NCBI GenBank assembly: GCA_903930255.1
Contig: CAIYYA010000010.1
Coordinates: 1 to 35,249 of the forward strand
Reading direction: 5' to 3'
DNA from: an uncultured beta proteobacterium
GTDB taxonomy: Bacteria; Pseudomonadota; Gammaproteobacteria; Burkholderiales; Burkholderiaceae_C
DNA length: 35,249 nt
Shown here: positions 10,494 to 18,552 of the stretch, in pieces
Numbering within the stretch: the stretch's first letter is position 1
Layout of the letters: every line of letters begins with the position of its first letter
Made by a program: the position numbers and the translations under genes
The notes under the pieces: generated by a model
What the model was told of the DNA's origin: nothing
Databases searched by the model: none
Seen by the model: only the letters and a program-made list of their open reading frames with translations

Positions 10494-10832
10494 ATGCCCA
10501 TCATCAAAATATTGCCCCACGCCGAATATTGCCCCACAGGTGCTGAAATCTCTGCCCCTGCAGGAACGTCGATTTGTGAAGCACTACTCGAGCACCACAT
10601 CAACATTGAGCACGCTTGCGAGATGAGTTGTGCCTGCACCACTTGCCATGTGATCGTGCACGCTGGTTTTGCATCACTGGCGCAGTCTGAAGAGGAAGAA
10701 GACGACCTGCTGGATCGTGCCTGGGGTTTGCAGCCCCATTCACGTCTGGGGTGCCAGGCCATCTTGACACAAACAAATCTGGTGATTGAAATCCCGAAAT
10801 ACACCATCAATCACGCCAAAGAAAACCACTGA
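10494..10832 (+). CDS. fdx: ISC system [2Fe-2S] ferredoxin
   Basis: A 112-residue adrenodoxin-type ferredoxin that supplies electrons for cluster assembly on IscU. Ligands are Cys42, Cys48 and Cys51 in ACEMSCACTTCHV and Cys87 in RLGCQAIL, at the same positions as E. coli Fdx. I start at the ATG at 10494, which gives the family N terminus MPIIKILPHAEYCP. The open frame from 10473 would overlap hscA. It is the last recognisable isc gene; no iscX follows before dnaQ. Confidence 0.96.
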   Translation: MPIIKILPHAEYCPTGAEISAPAGTSICEALLEHHINIEHACEMSCACTTCHVIVHAGFASLAQSEEEEDDLLDRAWGLQPHSRLGCQAILTQTNLVIEIPKYTINHAKENH

Positions 10833-10846
10833 TTGAGTGCAGCGCC

Positions 10847-11575
10847 ATGCGTCAAATATTTCTAGACACTGAAACCACCGGTTTGTCAGCCGACAACGGC
10901 GACCGCATCATTGAGATTGGCTGCGTTGAAATGCTGCATCGTAAGCTGACCGGCAACAATCGCCACTTTTATGTCAACCCCGGGCGCGACAGCCATGAGG
11001 AAGCGCTCAAGGTGCACGGTATCACCAGTGAGTTTCTCAAAGATAAACCTAAATTCGAAGCCATTGCGACCGATCTTCTAGCGTATTTAAATGGCGCTAA
11101 CGTCGTGATTCACAATGCGCCGTTTGATCTGGGTTTTTTGAACATGGAGCTGGGCAAACTGGGGCACCCCAAATTGAACACGCTGGTGCTCAGTATCACG
11201 GACACCCTGGTCATGGCCAAAGAGTTGTATCCAGGTAAACGCAATTCACTGGATGCTCTGTGCGATCGCCTCGACGTGGACAACTCGGGGCGCACCCTGC
11301 ATGGCGCTTTGCTGGATGCTGAGTTGCTGGCCGATGTCTTTATCAATCTGACACGTGGCCAAGACGTTTTGTTGATGGATGAAGGTAGCTCAAATGGCTC
11401 TGAAAAGTTAGCTGGCAAGCTGATCGATTTGAGCGGCTTCGATTTGCCTGTGTTGCTAGTGAATGAGCAGGAGTTGGCGGCTCACGAAGATGTGCTGTTG
11501 CAAATCGACAAGTCCAGCGCAGGTAAAACTGTTTGGCGCAAATTGGAACAAAAAGGTGCTGAAAATATGACATAA
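10847..11575 (+). CDS. dnaQ: DNA polymerase III epsilon subunit (3'-5' proofreading exonuclease)
   Basis: A 242-residue DEDDh exonuclease, the proofreading subunit of the replicative polymerase. Exo I is LDTETTGL (Asp7, Glu9), Exo II is IHNAPFDLGFLN (Asp94) and Exo III is LHGALLDAELLADV (His152, Asp157), so all catalytic residues are present. The C-terminal ~60 residues should contain the region that binds the polymerase alpha subunit. It starts 14 bases after fdx in the same direction, so readthrough from the isc promoter is likely. No separate promoter is evident. Confidence 0.95.
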   Translation: MRQIFLDTETTGLSADNGDRIIEIGCVEMLHRKLTGNNRHFYVNPGRDSHEEALKVHGITSEFLKDKPKFEAIATDLLAYLNGANVVIHNAPFDLGFLNMELGKLGHPKLNTLVLSITDTLVMAKELYPGKRNSLDALCDRLDVDNSGRTLHGALLDAELLADVFINLTRGQDVLLMDEGSSNGSEKLAGKLIDLSGFDLPVLLVNEQELAAHEDVLLQIDKSSAGKTVWRKLEQKGAENMT

Positions 11576-11600
11576 TTCGCGCTCTTTCCAGAACCGGAAA

Positions 11601-11675
11601 GGGCGGTTAGCTCAGGGGTAGAGCACCACATTCACACTGTGGGGGTCGCAGGTTCGAAACCTGCACCGCCCACCA
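11601..11675 (+). tRNA. tRNA-Val (CAC)
   Basis: A complete cloverleaf can be drawn: acceptor GGGCGGT/ACCGCCC, D arm GCTC...GAGC, anticodon stem CCACA/TGTGG with loop TTCACAC (anticodon CAC at 11633-11635), five-base variable loop, and T arm GCAGG/CCTGC with loop TTCGAAA. CCA is encoded. It lies 25 bases after dnaQ. A small hairpin (TTTCC...GGAAA, 11586-11600) precedes it. Possible promoter boxes TTGGAA (11543) and TATGAC (11566), 17 bases apart, lie at the end of dnaQ, but readthrough followed by processing is equally possible. Confidence 0.96.
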
Positions 11676-11690
11676 AATACGAAATCAGAC

Positions 11691-11723
11691 AAAGGACTTG
11701 GCAGTAATGTTGAGTCCTTTTTT
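11691..11723 (+). terminator. Probable intrinsic terminator after tRNA-Val(CAC), spanning the next start codon
   Basis: AAAGGACT (11691-11698) and AGTCCTTT (11713-11720) form a perfect eight-pair stem with a 14-base loop, followed by more T residues. This fits a terminator for the tRNA transcript. The putative start codon of the TlpA-like gene (ATG at 11707) is in the loop, and its Shine-Dalgarno (AAAGGA) is in the 5' arm, so the same hairpin could also limit translation of that gene. Confidence 0.6.
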
Positions 11724-12567
11724 ATTGTTTGAACCTGTCTTGTTGTCTATCTCGATCGGGCCGTTGGCCTTGCCTGTTGCTCCCTTGATTTTGCTCGTGT
11801 CGACGTGGCTGGCTGCGGCTTTGTTGCGTCGTCTGGTTTTGCCGGGGGATGCGGATCGGGCTGAAAATAGTGTTTGGCTGGCCTGCCTGCTGGGTTTGCT
11901 GATGGCGCGCATAGGGTATGTGCTGATTCATGCGAATGCGTATTTTGTGCAACCGTGGGCCATATTCGATGTGCGTGATTGGGGCTGGTTTGCACCGGCT
12001 GGATGGCTCTTTGGGCTGCTTTGGCTGGTCTGGCGTGCGCATCAATGGCCTGACATTCGCCGTGCGATGGGTATTGCAAGCAGTGCAGGTTTAGCCATCT
12101 GGCTCTGCAGTCATAGCGTCATTTTTTTCATGGGTGGAGGGCAAACCAAGCCATTCGCACCCAGCGTCAGCCTGACAGGACTCAAAAGTAATCAAGTGCT
12201 CAGTTTGCCCGAGGTTCTCAAGGGCCAGCCTGCCGTGGTTAATTTGTGGGCTAGTTGGTGTGGGCCGTGCCGTGCTGAAATGCCGGTGCTCTTTGCCGCA
12301 CAGCAGCACGCGCGTGATATTCTTTTTGTCTTTGTGAATCAGGGCGAATCGCCAACAGCGGTGCAAACTTATCTGCAGCGCTCGAATTTGGCACTTGAGC
12401 ATGTTTGGCTCGATCCAACGGCTGCACTGGGTCCGGCCAGTGGCTCCCGGGGTTTGCCCACTACCTTGTTTTTTGATGCCCAGGGTCGGCAAGTTGCTGC
12501 TCATTTTGGCGTCATCAATGCGCCAGCGCTGCAAGTGCAGCTCGACCAACTGCGCGAACGTGATTAG
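11707..12567 (+). CDS. Membrane-anchored TlpA-like thiol-disulfide oxidoreductase with Lgt-like N-terminal region
   Basis: A 286-residue protein in two parts. Residues 1-~145 are hydrophobic, with about four membrane segments, and resemble the N-terminal half of prolipoprotein diacylglyceryl transferase-like proteins (for example LLGLLMARIGYVL). From about residue 155 there is a TlpA/ResA-type thioredoxin domain with NLWASWCGPCRAEMPVLF (active-site CGPC) and a cis-Pro loop GLPTTLFFD. The thioredoxin part would face the periplasm and reduce or transfer disulfides, for example in cytochrome maturation; the substrate is unknown. I use the ATG at 11707 with AAAGGA ten bases upstream; a TTG at 11698 would add three residues. 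The lipoprotein-modifying activity of Lgt is not expected, since the conserved C-terminal half is replaced. Confidence 0.8.
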   Translation: MLSPFLLFEPVLLSISIGPLALPVAPLILLVSTWLAAALLRRLVLPGDADRAENSVWLACLLGLLMARIGYVLIHANAYFVQPWAIFDVRDWGWFAPAGWLFGLLWLVWRAHQWPDIRRAMGIASSAGLAIWLCSHSVIFFMGGGQTKPFAPSVSLTGLKSNQVLSLPEVLKGQPAVVNLWASWCGPCRAEMPVLFAAQQHARDILFVFVNQGESPTAVQTYLQRSNLALEHVWLDPTAALGPASGSRGLPTTLFFDAQGRQVAAHFGVINAPALQVQLDQLRERD

Positions 12568-12596
12568 CTGGCCCTGCATGGCCTTAGCCGGTTAGC

Positions 12597-15080
12597 ATGC
12601 TGTTTGCAATGCGCACCGAATCACCCATGACTGCCTTCAAAACACCGGCCTGGCTTTTTACCCCGGCTCTCCTGGGGTGCTTGCTTGGGTCAGCACTGCA
12701 GTTGACTCAAAGCACGCTTTGGTCGATGCAGATTTATCAAGAAATTTTGCTATTAGCGCTTGCTGTGCAAGCATTAGCAGCTCTAGTATTAGTAGCGAAT
12801 TATTGGCGTTGGTGGGTGACCTTATTGTGTTTTTCCAGCATGGCGTTGGGGTTGACAGGTTGGCGAGCGTTGACGTTTTCTGGCTCGGCTTTAGCCCATG
12901 AACTGGAGGGACGCGATATCGCCATAACCGGGCTCGTCGCTGCCATGGCGCAGCGCACAGAATCTGCCGTGCGCTTTCGCTTTGATGTTGAATCAGCGCA
13001 ACTGGATCAACAGAATGTTGTGTTGCCGAAAAAACTCGAACTTAGCTGGTATTCGGGGGTTTTTGCGCAGGGTGATGGCGCTGGCGAAATGCGGGGTGAA
13101 TTGCAGCGATTGCCAGCACCACTGCAAGCAGGGGAACGCTGGCAGTTCACCGTGCGCCTAAAAGCGCCGCATGGTGGCCTCAATCCGTATGGCTTTGACT
13201 ACGAGCTTTGGCAATGGGAACAGGGTGTGCAAGCCACTGGCTATGTGCGAGCCAGCGCCAAGGACCCACAACCGATTCTTTGGGGGCAAAGCTGGCGGCA
13301 TCCGGTTCAGTGGGCGCGTGGTCATGTGCGCGATTTGATTTTTCAGCGTGTTGATGATGTCAAAGCCGCTGGCTTGATCGCGGCCTTGGTGGTTGGCGAC
13401 CAAGGGGCCATTGAGCGTGCCGACTGGGATGTTTTTCGGGCGACCGGCGTTGCCCATCTGATGAGCATTTCGGGCTTGCACATCACCATGTTTTCATGGT
13501 TAGCAGCCTTGCTAACTGGCTGGCTATGGCGCCGCTCGGGGCGCCTGTGTTTGCGAATCAGCGCGCCCAGTGCGGCGCTGCTCGGTGGTTTGTTGCTCGC
13601 AACGGCCTATGCATTGTTCAGTGGCTGGGGCGTGCCTGCGCAGCGCACCGTGTTGATGTTGGCCTGTGTCAGTGTCTTGCGCTTGCTTGGTTTGCGTTGG
13701 CCTTGGCCACAGGTTTGGCTTTGGGTTTGCGCCGTTGTAGTTATCGCCGATCCCTGGGCTTTGTTGCAAGCAGGTTTTTGGTTAAGTTTTGTTGCAGTGG
13801 GGATTTTGTTTGCTACTGAATATGCAGCTGTTCGTGCAAGCTTGACAAGCGTTAGAAGTCGATTTGTTGCTATATTCAAGGAACAATGGGTGATCACGCT
13901 AGCACTCTCGCCTTTGAGTCTTTTGTTGTTTGGTCAGGTCTCACTGGTGGGGTTGCTGGCGAATGCGCTGGCGATTCCCTGGGTTACGTTGGTCGTGACG
14001 CCGCTAGCCATGCTGGGCGTTTTATTTTCTCCGTTGTGGGATCTGGCGGTGTGGGCAATTGGCGTGCAGAGTGTTGTTTTGCAGGGCTTTGCCGGTTTGC
14101 CGTTTGCCAATGTTTCGGTCGCCCAAGCACCAGTTTGGGCTGGTTTTGTGGCTGTTCTGGGTGGATTGTTGTTAGCGCTGCCTCTGGCTTGGCCCTGGCG
14201 TCTGCTAGGCATGCCCATGGTGTTACCGCTAATTTTTTGGCAGGTGTCACTGCCACCTGAGTCAGAGTTTGAGTTGATTGCAGCTGATATTGGCCAAGGA
14301 AATGCCGTGCTGGTTCGCACGGCCAAGCATGCGTTACTCTACGATGCAGGTCCGAGCTACAGCCGCGAAAGTGATGCCGGGCATCGGGTTCTGGTGCCAT
14401 TGTTGCGCGCGCTCGATGTGCAGCTCGATACGCTGGTACTCAGTCACCGTGACAGTGATCACACGGGTGGGGCGGTGTCGGTATTGCAGATGCAGCCGCA
14501 AGCCCAGGTGCTCAGTTCGATTGAGCCAACTCATGCGTTGCAGTCGGTGCGGGCTGTGCAAGCTTGCGTTGCAGGGCAGCGCTGGCAGTGGGATGGGGTC
14601 AACTTCGAGGTTTTGCATCCGCAGGCCAGCGACTATGCTGATGTGCATAAAACCAATGCCATGAGTTGCACTTTGCGCATTTCAAATGGTGCTCAGACGG
14701 TTTTGCTGGCAGGTGACATCGAGCTAGCGCAAGAAACACACCTGGTCTTGAGTCAGACCAAGAGCAATCTCACAACCGACAAAGATTTCAACAGACTCAA
14801 AGCACAGGTGCTGTTGGTGCCACACCATGGAAGCAAAACCTCGAGTAGTGCCGATTTTCTCGATTCAGTGCAGCCGCGCATCGCTTTGGTGCAGGCTGGT
14901 TATCGCAACCGTTTTGGGCATCCAGCGCAGTCTGTTTTGGTGCGCTACCAGGAACGGCGTATTGCACTATTAGATTCGCCCCATTGTGGTGCTATGACTT
15001 GGAGATCTTGGCAGGCCGAATCGGTTCAGTGCCAGAGATTGATTGATCGGCGTTATTGGCATCATCAATTGACTGATTAA
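12597..15080 (+). CDS. comEC: DNA internalization channel ComEC/Rec2
   Basis: An 827-residue polytopic membrane protein that carries single-stranded DNA across the inner membrane in natural transformation. The N-terminal region has hydrophobic segments and an OB-like periplasmic part (residues ~90-220). The competence domain contains the hallmark HLMSISGLHITMFSWL near residue 285, followed by many membrane helices. The last ~260 residues form a metallo-beta-lactamase-like domain with ADIGQGNAVLVRT, LVLSHRDSDHTGG and LLVPHHGSKTSSS. The start is uncertain: ATG codons at 12597, 12609 and 12627 are possible and none has a clear ribosome binding site. It lies 29 bases after the TlpA-like gene. Two palindromic-repeat-like stretches lie inside the coding region. 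Confidence 0.95.
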   Translation: MLFAMRTESPMTAFKTPAWLFTPALLGCLLGSALQLTQSTLWSMQIYQEILLLALAVQALAALVLVANYWRWWVTLLCFSSMALGLTGWRALTFSGSALAHELEGRDIAITGLVAAMAQRTESAVRFRFDVESAQLDQQNVVLPKKLELSWYSGVFAQGDGAGEMRGELQRLPAPLQAGERWQFTVRLKAPHGGLNPYGFDYELWQWEQGVQATGYVRASAKDPQPILWGQSWRHPVQWARGHVRDLIFQRVDDVKAAGLIAALVVGDQGAIERADWDVFRATGVAHLMSISGLHITMFSWLAALLTGWLWRRSGRLCLRISAPSAALLGGLLLATAYALFSGWGVPAQRTVLMLACVSVLRLLGLRWPWPQVWLWVCAVVVIADPWALLQAGFWLSFVAVGILFATEYAAVRASLTSVRSRFVAIFKEQWVITLALSPLSLLLFGQVSLVGLLANALAIPWVTLVVTPLAMLGVLFSPLWDLAVWAIGVQSVVLQGFAGLPFANVSVAQAPVWAGFVAVLGGLLLALPLAWPWRLLGMPMVLPLIFWQVSLPPESEFELIAADIGQGNAVLVRTAKHALLYDAGPSYSRESDAGHRVLVPLLRALDVQLDTLVLSHRDSDHTGGAVSVLQMQPQAQVLSSIEPTHALQSVRAVQACVAGQRWQWDGVNFEVLHPQASDYADVHKTNAMSCTLRISNGAQTVLLAGDIELAQETHLVLSQTKSNLTTDKDFNRLKAQVLLVPHHGSKTSSSADFLDSVQPRIALVQAGYRNRFGHPAQSVLVRYQERRIALLDSPHCGAMTWRSWQAESVQCQRLIDRRYWHHQLTD
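12749..12782. repeat. Intragenic palindromic-repeat-like segment in comEC (first)
   Basis: GCTTGC-TGT-GCAAGC (12758-12772) is a perfect inverted repeat framed by imperfect GCTATTAGC and ATTAGCAGC arms. The sequence resembles Comamonadaceae dispersed repeats known to me as variants of AGCGCTTGnnnCAAGCGCT. It encodes part of a hydrophobic, poorly conserved N-terminal segment of ComEC (ILLLALAVQALAALVLVAN), where an insertion would be tolerated. Confidence 0.4.
13831..13880. repeat. Intragenic palindromic-repeat-like segment in comEC (second)
   Basis: GCAAGCTTGACAAGCGTT at 13836-13853 matches 16 of 18 bases of the hscA segment at 9485-9502. It lies in a cytoplasmic or periplasmic loop of ComEC (residues ~413-425, AVRASLTSVRSRF) where sequence is unlikely to be constrained. 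Confidence 0.4.
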
Positions 15081-15185
15081 ATGGGATGAATAGAGGCGCA
15101 GCTACTGTTGACTGCAAAAAAGTTCTTCTGCTCATGAAAATGATTGGTCTAAAACTTGCTAAGCTATGGTTAGGAGAAAAGGTTT

Positions 15186-16661
15186 ATGCTGAAATTTGAC
15201 GAGATGTACACCCAGTTGCCCTATGCGTTTTTTACCCATGGGGCGCAGATTCGAGATCATTACAAAATTTATGACGAATGGCTCGCGCGCCAACCCGGCG
15301 ACATGATGGCCAAGCGGCGTGAAGAGGCCGAAATGATTTTTCGCCGTGTTGGCATCACGTTCGCCGTGTATGGTGAAAAAGATGAAGACGGCGCCGGAAC
15401 CGAGCGACTCATTCCATTTGATTTGATTCCACGCATTATTCCGGCGCACGAGTGGCACAGTATGGAGCGTGGGCTTGAGCAGCGGGTAACTGCGCTGAAC
15501 CGGTTCTTGCACGATATTTATCACGACCAGGAAATTCTCAAAGCAGGGCATATTCCGCGCGAACAAATTGAGGAAAATGCCCAGTTTCGTCCTGAAATGA
15601 TAGGGGTTGAGGTTCCCAACAAGGTCTATTCGCAAATTTCGGGCATTGATATTGTGCGTGCGCCGGATGCCAAGGGCAATGGTGAATACTATGTGCTTGA
15701 AGACAATCTGCGCGTACCCAGTGGTGTTTCATACATGCTGGAAGACCGCAAGATGATGATGCGGCTTTTTCCTGACTTGTTTAGTGCCCATCGTGTCGCA
15801 CCCATTGCGCATTACCCCGATTTGTTGCTGGAAACCCTGCGCGAAAGCAGCCCTGCCACCACGGCAGAGCCAACGGTGGTGGTACTCACCCCGGGCATGT
15901 ACAACAGTGCCTATTTCGAACATGCATTTTTGGCGCAGCAAATGGGTGTGGAACTGGTTGAAGGCCAGGATTTGTTTGTCAAAGATAACTTTTGCTATAT
16001 GCGCACCACGCGCGGACCGCAGCGGGTCGATGTGATCTATCGACGCGTAGATGATGATTTCCTTGACCCTAAAGTTTTTCGTCCTACGTCTACTTTGGGT
16101 TGTGCTGGCTTACTCGATGTGTATCGCGCTGGGCATGTGAGTATTTGCAACGGTGTGGGCACCGGTGTGGCCGACGACAAGTCGATTTATCCTTATGTGC
16201 CCAAGATGATCGAGTTTTATCTGGGTGAAAAACCGATTTTGAACAACGTGCCCACCTACATGTGCCGCAATAAGGACGACTTGGCCTACACCCTGGCGAA
16301 CATGCAAGATTTGGTGGTGAAAGAAGTGCACGGTGCTGGTGGCTACGGCATGCTGGTTGGACCCGCTGCGACCAAAGCTGAAATTGAAGATTTCAAAAAA
16401 GCCGTGCTAGCCAATCCGAAAGGCTACATTGCCCAGCCCACGCTGAGCTTGTCGAGTTGTCCGACTTTTGTTGAAAGTGGCATTGCACCACGACACATTG
16501 ATCTGCGTCCCTATGTCTTGACCGGTAAAAAAGTCCAGATGGTTCCGGGTGGTCTAACCCGGGTGGCGCTGAAAGACGGCTCGCTGGTGGTGAATTCATC
16601 GCAAGGCGGTGGCACCAAGGACACCTGGATACTGGAAGACGATGGCGCGACAGCCGCATAA
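15186..16661 (+). CDS. Circularly permuted ATP-grasp family protein (DUF404/DUF407)
   Basis: A 491-residue member of the circularly permuted type 2 ATP-grasp proteins, thought to ligate an amino group to a carboxylate in peptide-type synthesis; the true substrate is unknown. Recognisable blocks are YYVLEDNLRVPSGVSYMLEDR, VVVLTPGMYNSAYFEHAFLA, VDVIYRRVDDDFLDP and LVVKEVHGAGGYGMLVGP near the nucleotide site. The start is supported by AGGAG at 15172-15176, nine bases before the ATG. It is followed 25 bases later by the alpha-E gene, the standard partner. The usual third and fourth genes of such clusters (transglutaminase-like protein and proteasome-type protease) are not adjacent here. Confidence 0.92.
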   Translation: MLKFDEMYTQLPYAFFTHGAQIRDHYKIYDEWLARQPGDMMAKRREEAEMIFRRVGITFAVYGEKDEDGAGTERLIPFDLIPRIIPAHEWHSMERGLEQRVTALNRFLHDIYHDQEILKAGHIPREQIEENAQFRPEMIGVEVPNKVYSQISGIDIVRAPDAKGNGEYYVLEDNLRVPSGVSYMLEDRKMMMRLFPDLFSAHRVAPIAHYPDLLLETLRESSPATTAEPTVVVLTPGMYNSAYFEHAFLAQQMGVELVEGQDLFVKDNFCYMRTTRGPQRVDVIYRRVDDDFLDPKVFRPTSTLGCAGLLDVYRAGHVSICNGVGTGVADDKSIYPYVPKMIEFYLGEKPILNNVPTYMCRNKDDLAYTLANMQDLVVKEVHGAGGYGMLVGPAATKAEIEDFKKAVLANPKGYIAQPTLSLSSCPTFVESGIAPRHIDLRPYVLTGKKVQMVPGGLTRVALKDGSLVVNSSQGGGTKDTWILEDDGATAA

Positions 16662-16686
16662 CCTCTGATCAACGTAAAGGCTTTTT

Positions 16687-17646
16687 ATGCTATCAAGAAC
16701 CGCCGACCACCTTTTCTGGATGAACCGTTACACCGAACGTGCTGAAAACACGGCTCGTTTGTTGGATGTGAACTATCAAACCTCGCTTTTGCCGCAATCT
16801 GAAGCGGTGGCCTTGGCTGGCTGGCAGGGCTTGCTCAGTATCAGCGAACTGCTGCACAGCTACAAAGAAAAGCACGATGACATCCATGCCAAAGAAGTCA
16901 TGGAATTCATGGTCAAAGACGAAAACAATCCGTCGAGTATTTTGTCGTGCCTGGGGGCGGCACGGGAAAACGCCCGAGCTGTGCGCGGCACGCTGACTAC
17001 TGAGGTTTGGGAAACCCTAAATCAAACCTGGCTTGAAGTCAAACGCATGCTTAAAGAAGGTCAGTTTGAAGAAGATCCTGCTCGCTTTTTTGAGTGGGTC
17101 AAATTTCGTTCCCATTTGTCACGCGGTGTCACGGTTGGCACCATGTTGATGGACGAGGCACTTTACTTTATGCGCCTGGGCACCTTTTTGGAGCGCGCTG
17201 ACAACACCGCTAGGCTGGTCGATGTTAAATTCCATGCCGTTGAGAGTGATTTTTATGGCACGGCCAATGAAAAAGATCAGGAATATGATTTTTATCATTG
17301 GAGCGCAATTTTGCGCAGTGTGTCAGGCTTTGAGGTGTATCGAAAGGTGTATCGAGATGTCATCAAACCCGAGCGCGTTGCTGAATTGCTTATTTTGCGC
17401 CCCGATATGCCGCGCTCCTTGCATGCCAGCCTGAATGAGGTCGTGAGTAACTTGGCCTTGGTTGCCAACGACCAGTCAGTCGAAACCCGTCGGCGTGCGG
17501 GCAAACTCCGTGCCGAGTTGCAATATGGTCGCATTGATGAAATTCTGGCCACTGGCTTGCATGCTTATCTGACCCAATTTCTTGTTCGTGTGAATGATTT
17601 GGGCGCACACATCAGCAAGGATTTTTTAGTGCCAGCTGCAATTTGA
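16687..17646 (+). CDS. Alpha-E domain protein (DUF403)
   Basis: A 319-residue, mostly helical protein of the alpha-E family. The N terminus MLSRTADHLFWMNRYTERAE and the central segment LGTFLERADNTARLVDVK are diagnostic. The family nearly always lies next to a circularly permuted ATP-grasp gene, as here, and the two are predicted to act together in forming a peptide tag or similar product; the biochemical role is unproven. An AAAGG at 16676-16680 precedes the ATG. A 36-base gap separates it from the HDOD gene. Confidence 0.92.
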   Translation: MLSRTADHLFWMNRYTERAENTARLLDVNYQTSLLPQSEAVALAGWQGLLSISELLHSYKEKHDDIHAKEVMEFMVKDENNPSSILSCLGAARENARAVRGTLTTEVWETLNQTWLEVKRMLKEGQFEEDPARFFEWVKFRSHLSRGVTVGTMLMDEALYFMRLGTFLERADNTARLVDVKFHAVESDFYGTANEKDQEYDFYHWSAILRSVSGFEVYRKVYRDVIKPERVAELLILRPDMPRSLHASLNEVVSNLALVANDQSVETRRRAGKLRAELQYGRIDEILATGLHAYLTQFLVRVNDLGAHISKDFLVPAAI

Positions 17647-17682
17647 GGTTTTTTACCCAGGGTTTTAAGCATAATCCATTGC

Positions 17683-18552
17683 ATGAAAACCCAAGAATTT
17701 AATCGTGAACTGGATCAGGCGCGCGAAGCTGGCCCAGTCAAAGACATTGTGATTCCGCCTTGCCCGCATTTACTGGTGCGACTACAACAAGAGCTGAATC
17801 AAGCAGACCCAGACCCTCGTTCTGTTGCTGAAATTGCCTCCAGTGACGTCGCTATGTCCGCCGCACTGATTCGCATCGCCAATAGCCCGCTTTATGCTCG
17901 TCGCGAGCCAGTCAATTCGGTTGCCCAGGCTATTTCAATGCTTGGGGTGCGTCCCACCGCGCATGTGCTAACTGGTTTCTTGTTGCGCAACAGCATTCGG
18001 ATTGACCCAACCCTGATTGAACATTTTTGGGAATCATCGACACGACGCTCGATGGCTATGGGGCACATCGCGACACAAATGTATGGGATTGATGTCAACG
18101 TGGCGCGCACTTGTGGCTTGTTTTTTCACGTCGGTATTCCTGTCATGCTGCAAGGTGTGCGTGGCTACAGTGGTACTTTGGTAGAGGCTATGGCGCGGCA
18201 AGACCGCACCTTTGTCCAGACCGAAAATGCTGCGCATCGAACCGACCACGCAGTGGTGGGCGCGATTGTGGCGAAAACCTGGCGATTGCCGCAGGTAATT
18301 ACACATGCTGTGCGATTGCATCACGATTTTGCTGCTTTGTCTGATTCAGCACTGCCACAGGATGTGCGCAACCTTGTCGCCATAGCCGCGATTGCTGACC
18401 ATTTAGTGGCATGCCACGAAGGTATCAAAGCACAACGAGAGTGGGAAAAACATGGCCAGGAGTGCCTGAGTTTTCTGGAAATTGGGCAAACCGAGGTCGA
18501 GGCTTGGGTTGATGCGCTTTATCCAGTATTCGAAAGTGTCGTTGTCGCTTAA
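17683..18552 (+). CDS. HDOD domain protein (putative signalling regulator)
   Basis: A 289-residue HDOD protein, a metal-independent relative of HD phosphohydrolases found in bacterial signalling. Residues ~25-215 cover the HDOD region (IPPCPHLLVRLQQEL, DVAMSAALIRIANSPLYARR, AISMLGVRPTAHVLTGFLL, CGLFFHVGIPVML). The catalytic HD pair expected of an active phosphodiesterase is not seen at the equivalent place, as is normal for HDOD. No attached output domain is present. No Shine-Dalgarno is seen; CATAAT 10 bases before the ATG could be a -10 box of a nearly leaderless transcript. The stop overlaps that of the convergent dehydrogenase gene. Confidence 0.85.
   Translation: MKTQEFNRELDQAREAGPVKDIVIPPCPHLLVRLQQELNQADPDPRSVAEIASSDVAMSAALIRIANSPLYARREPVNSVAQAISMLGVRPTAHVLTGFLLRNSIRIDPTLIEHFWESSTRRSMAMGHIATQMYGIDVNVARTCGLFFHVGIPVMLQGVRGYSGTLVEAMARQDRTFVQTENAAHRTDHAVVGAIVAKTWRLPQVITHAVRLHHDFAALSDSALPQDVRNLVAIAAIADHLVACHEGIKAQREWEKHGQECLSFLEIGQTEVEAWVDALYPVFESVVVA

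Noticed and set aside
13886-14260. Plus-strand frame inside comEC
   Set aside because: It is out of frame with a clearly intact comEC and shows no recognisable domain.
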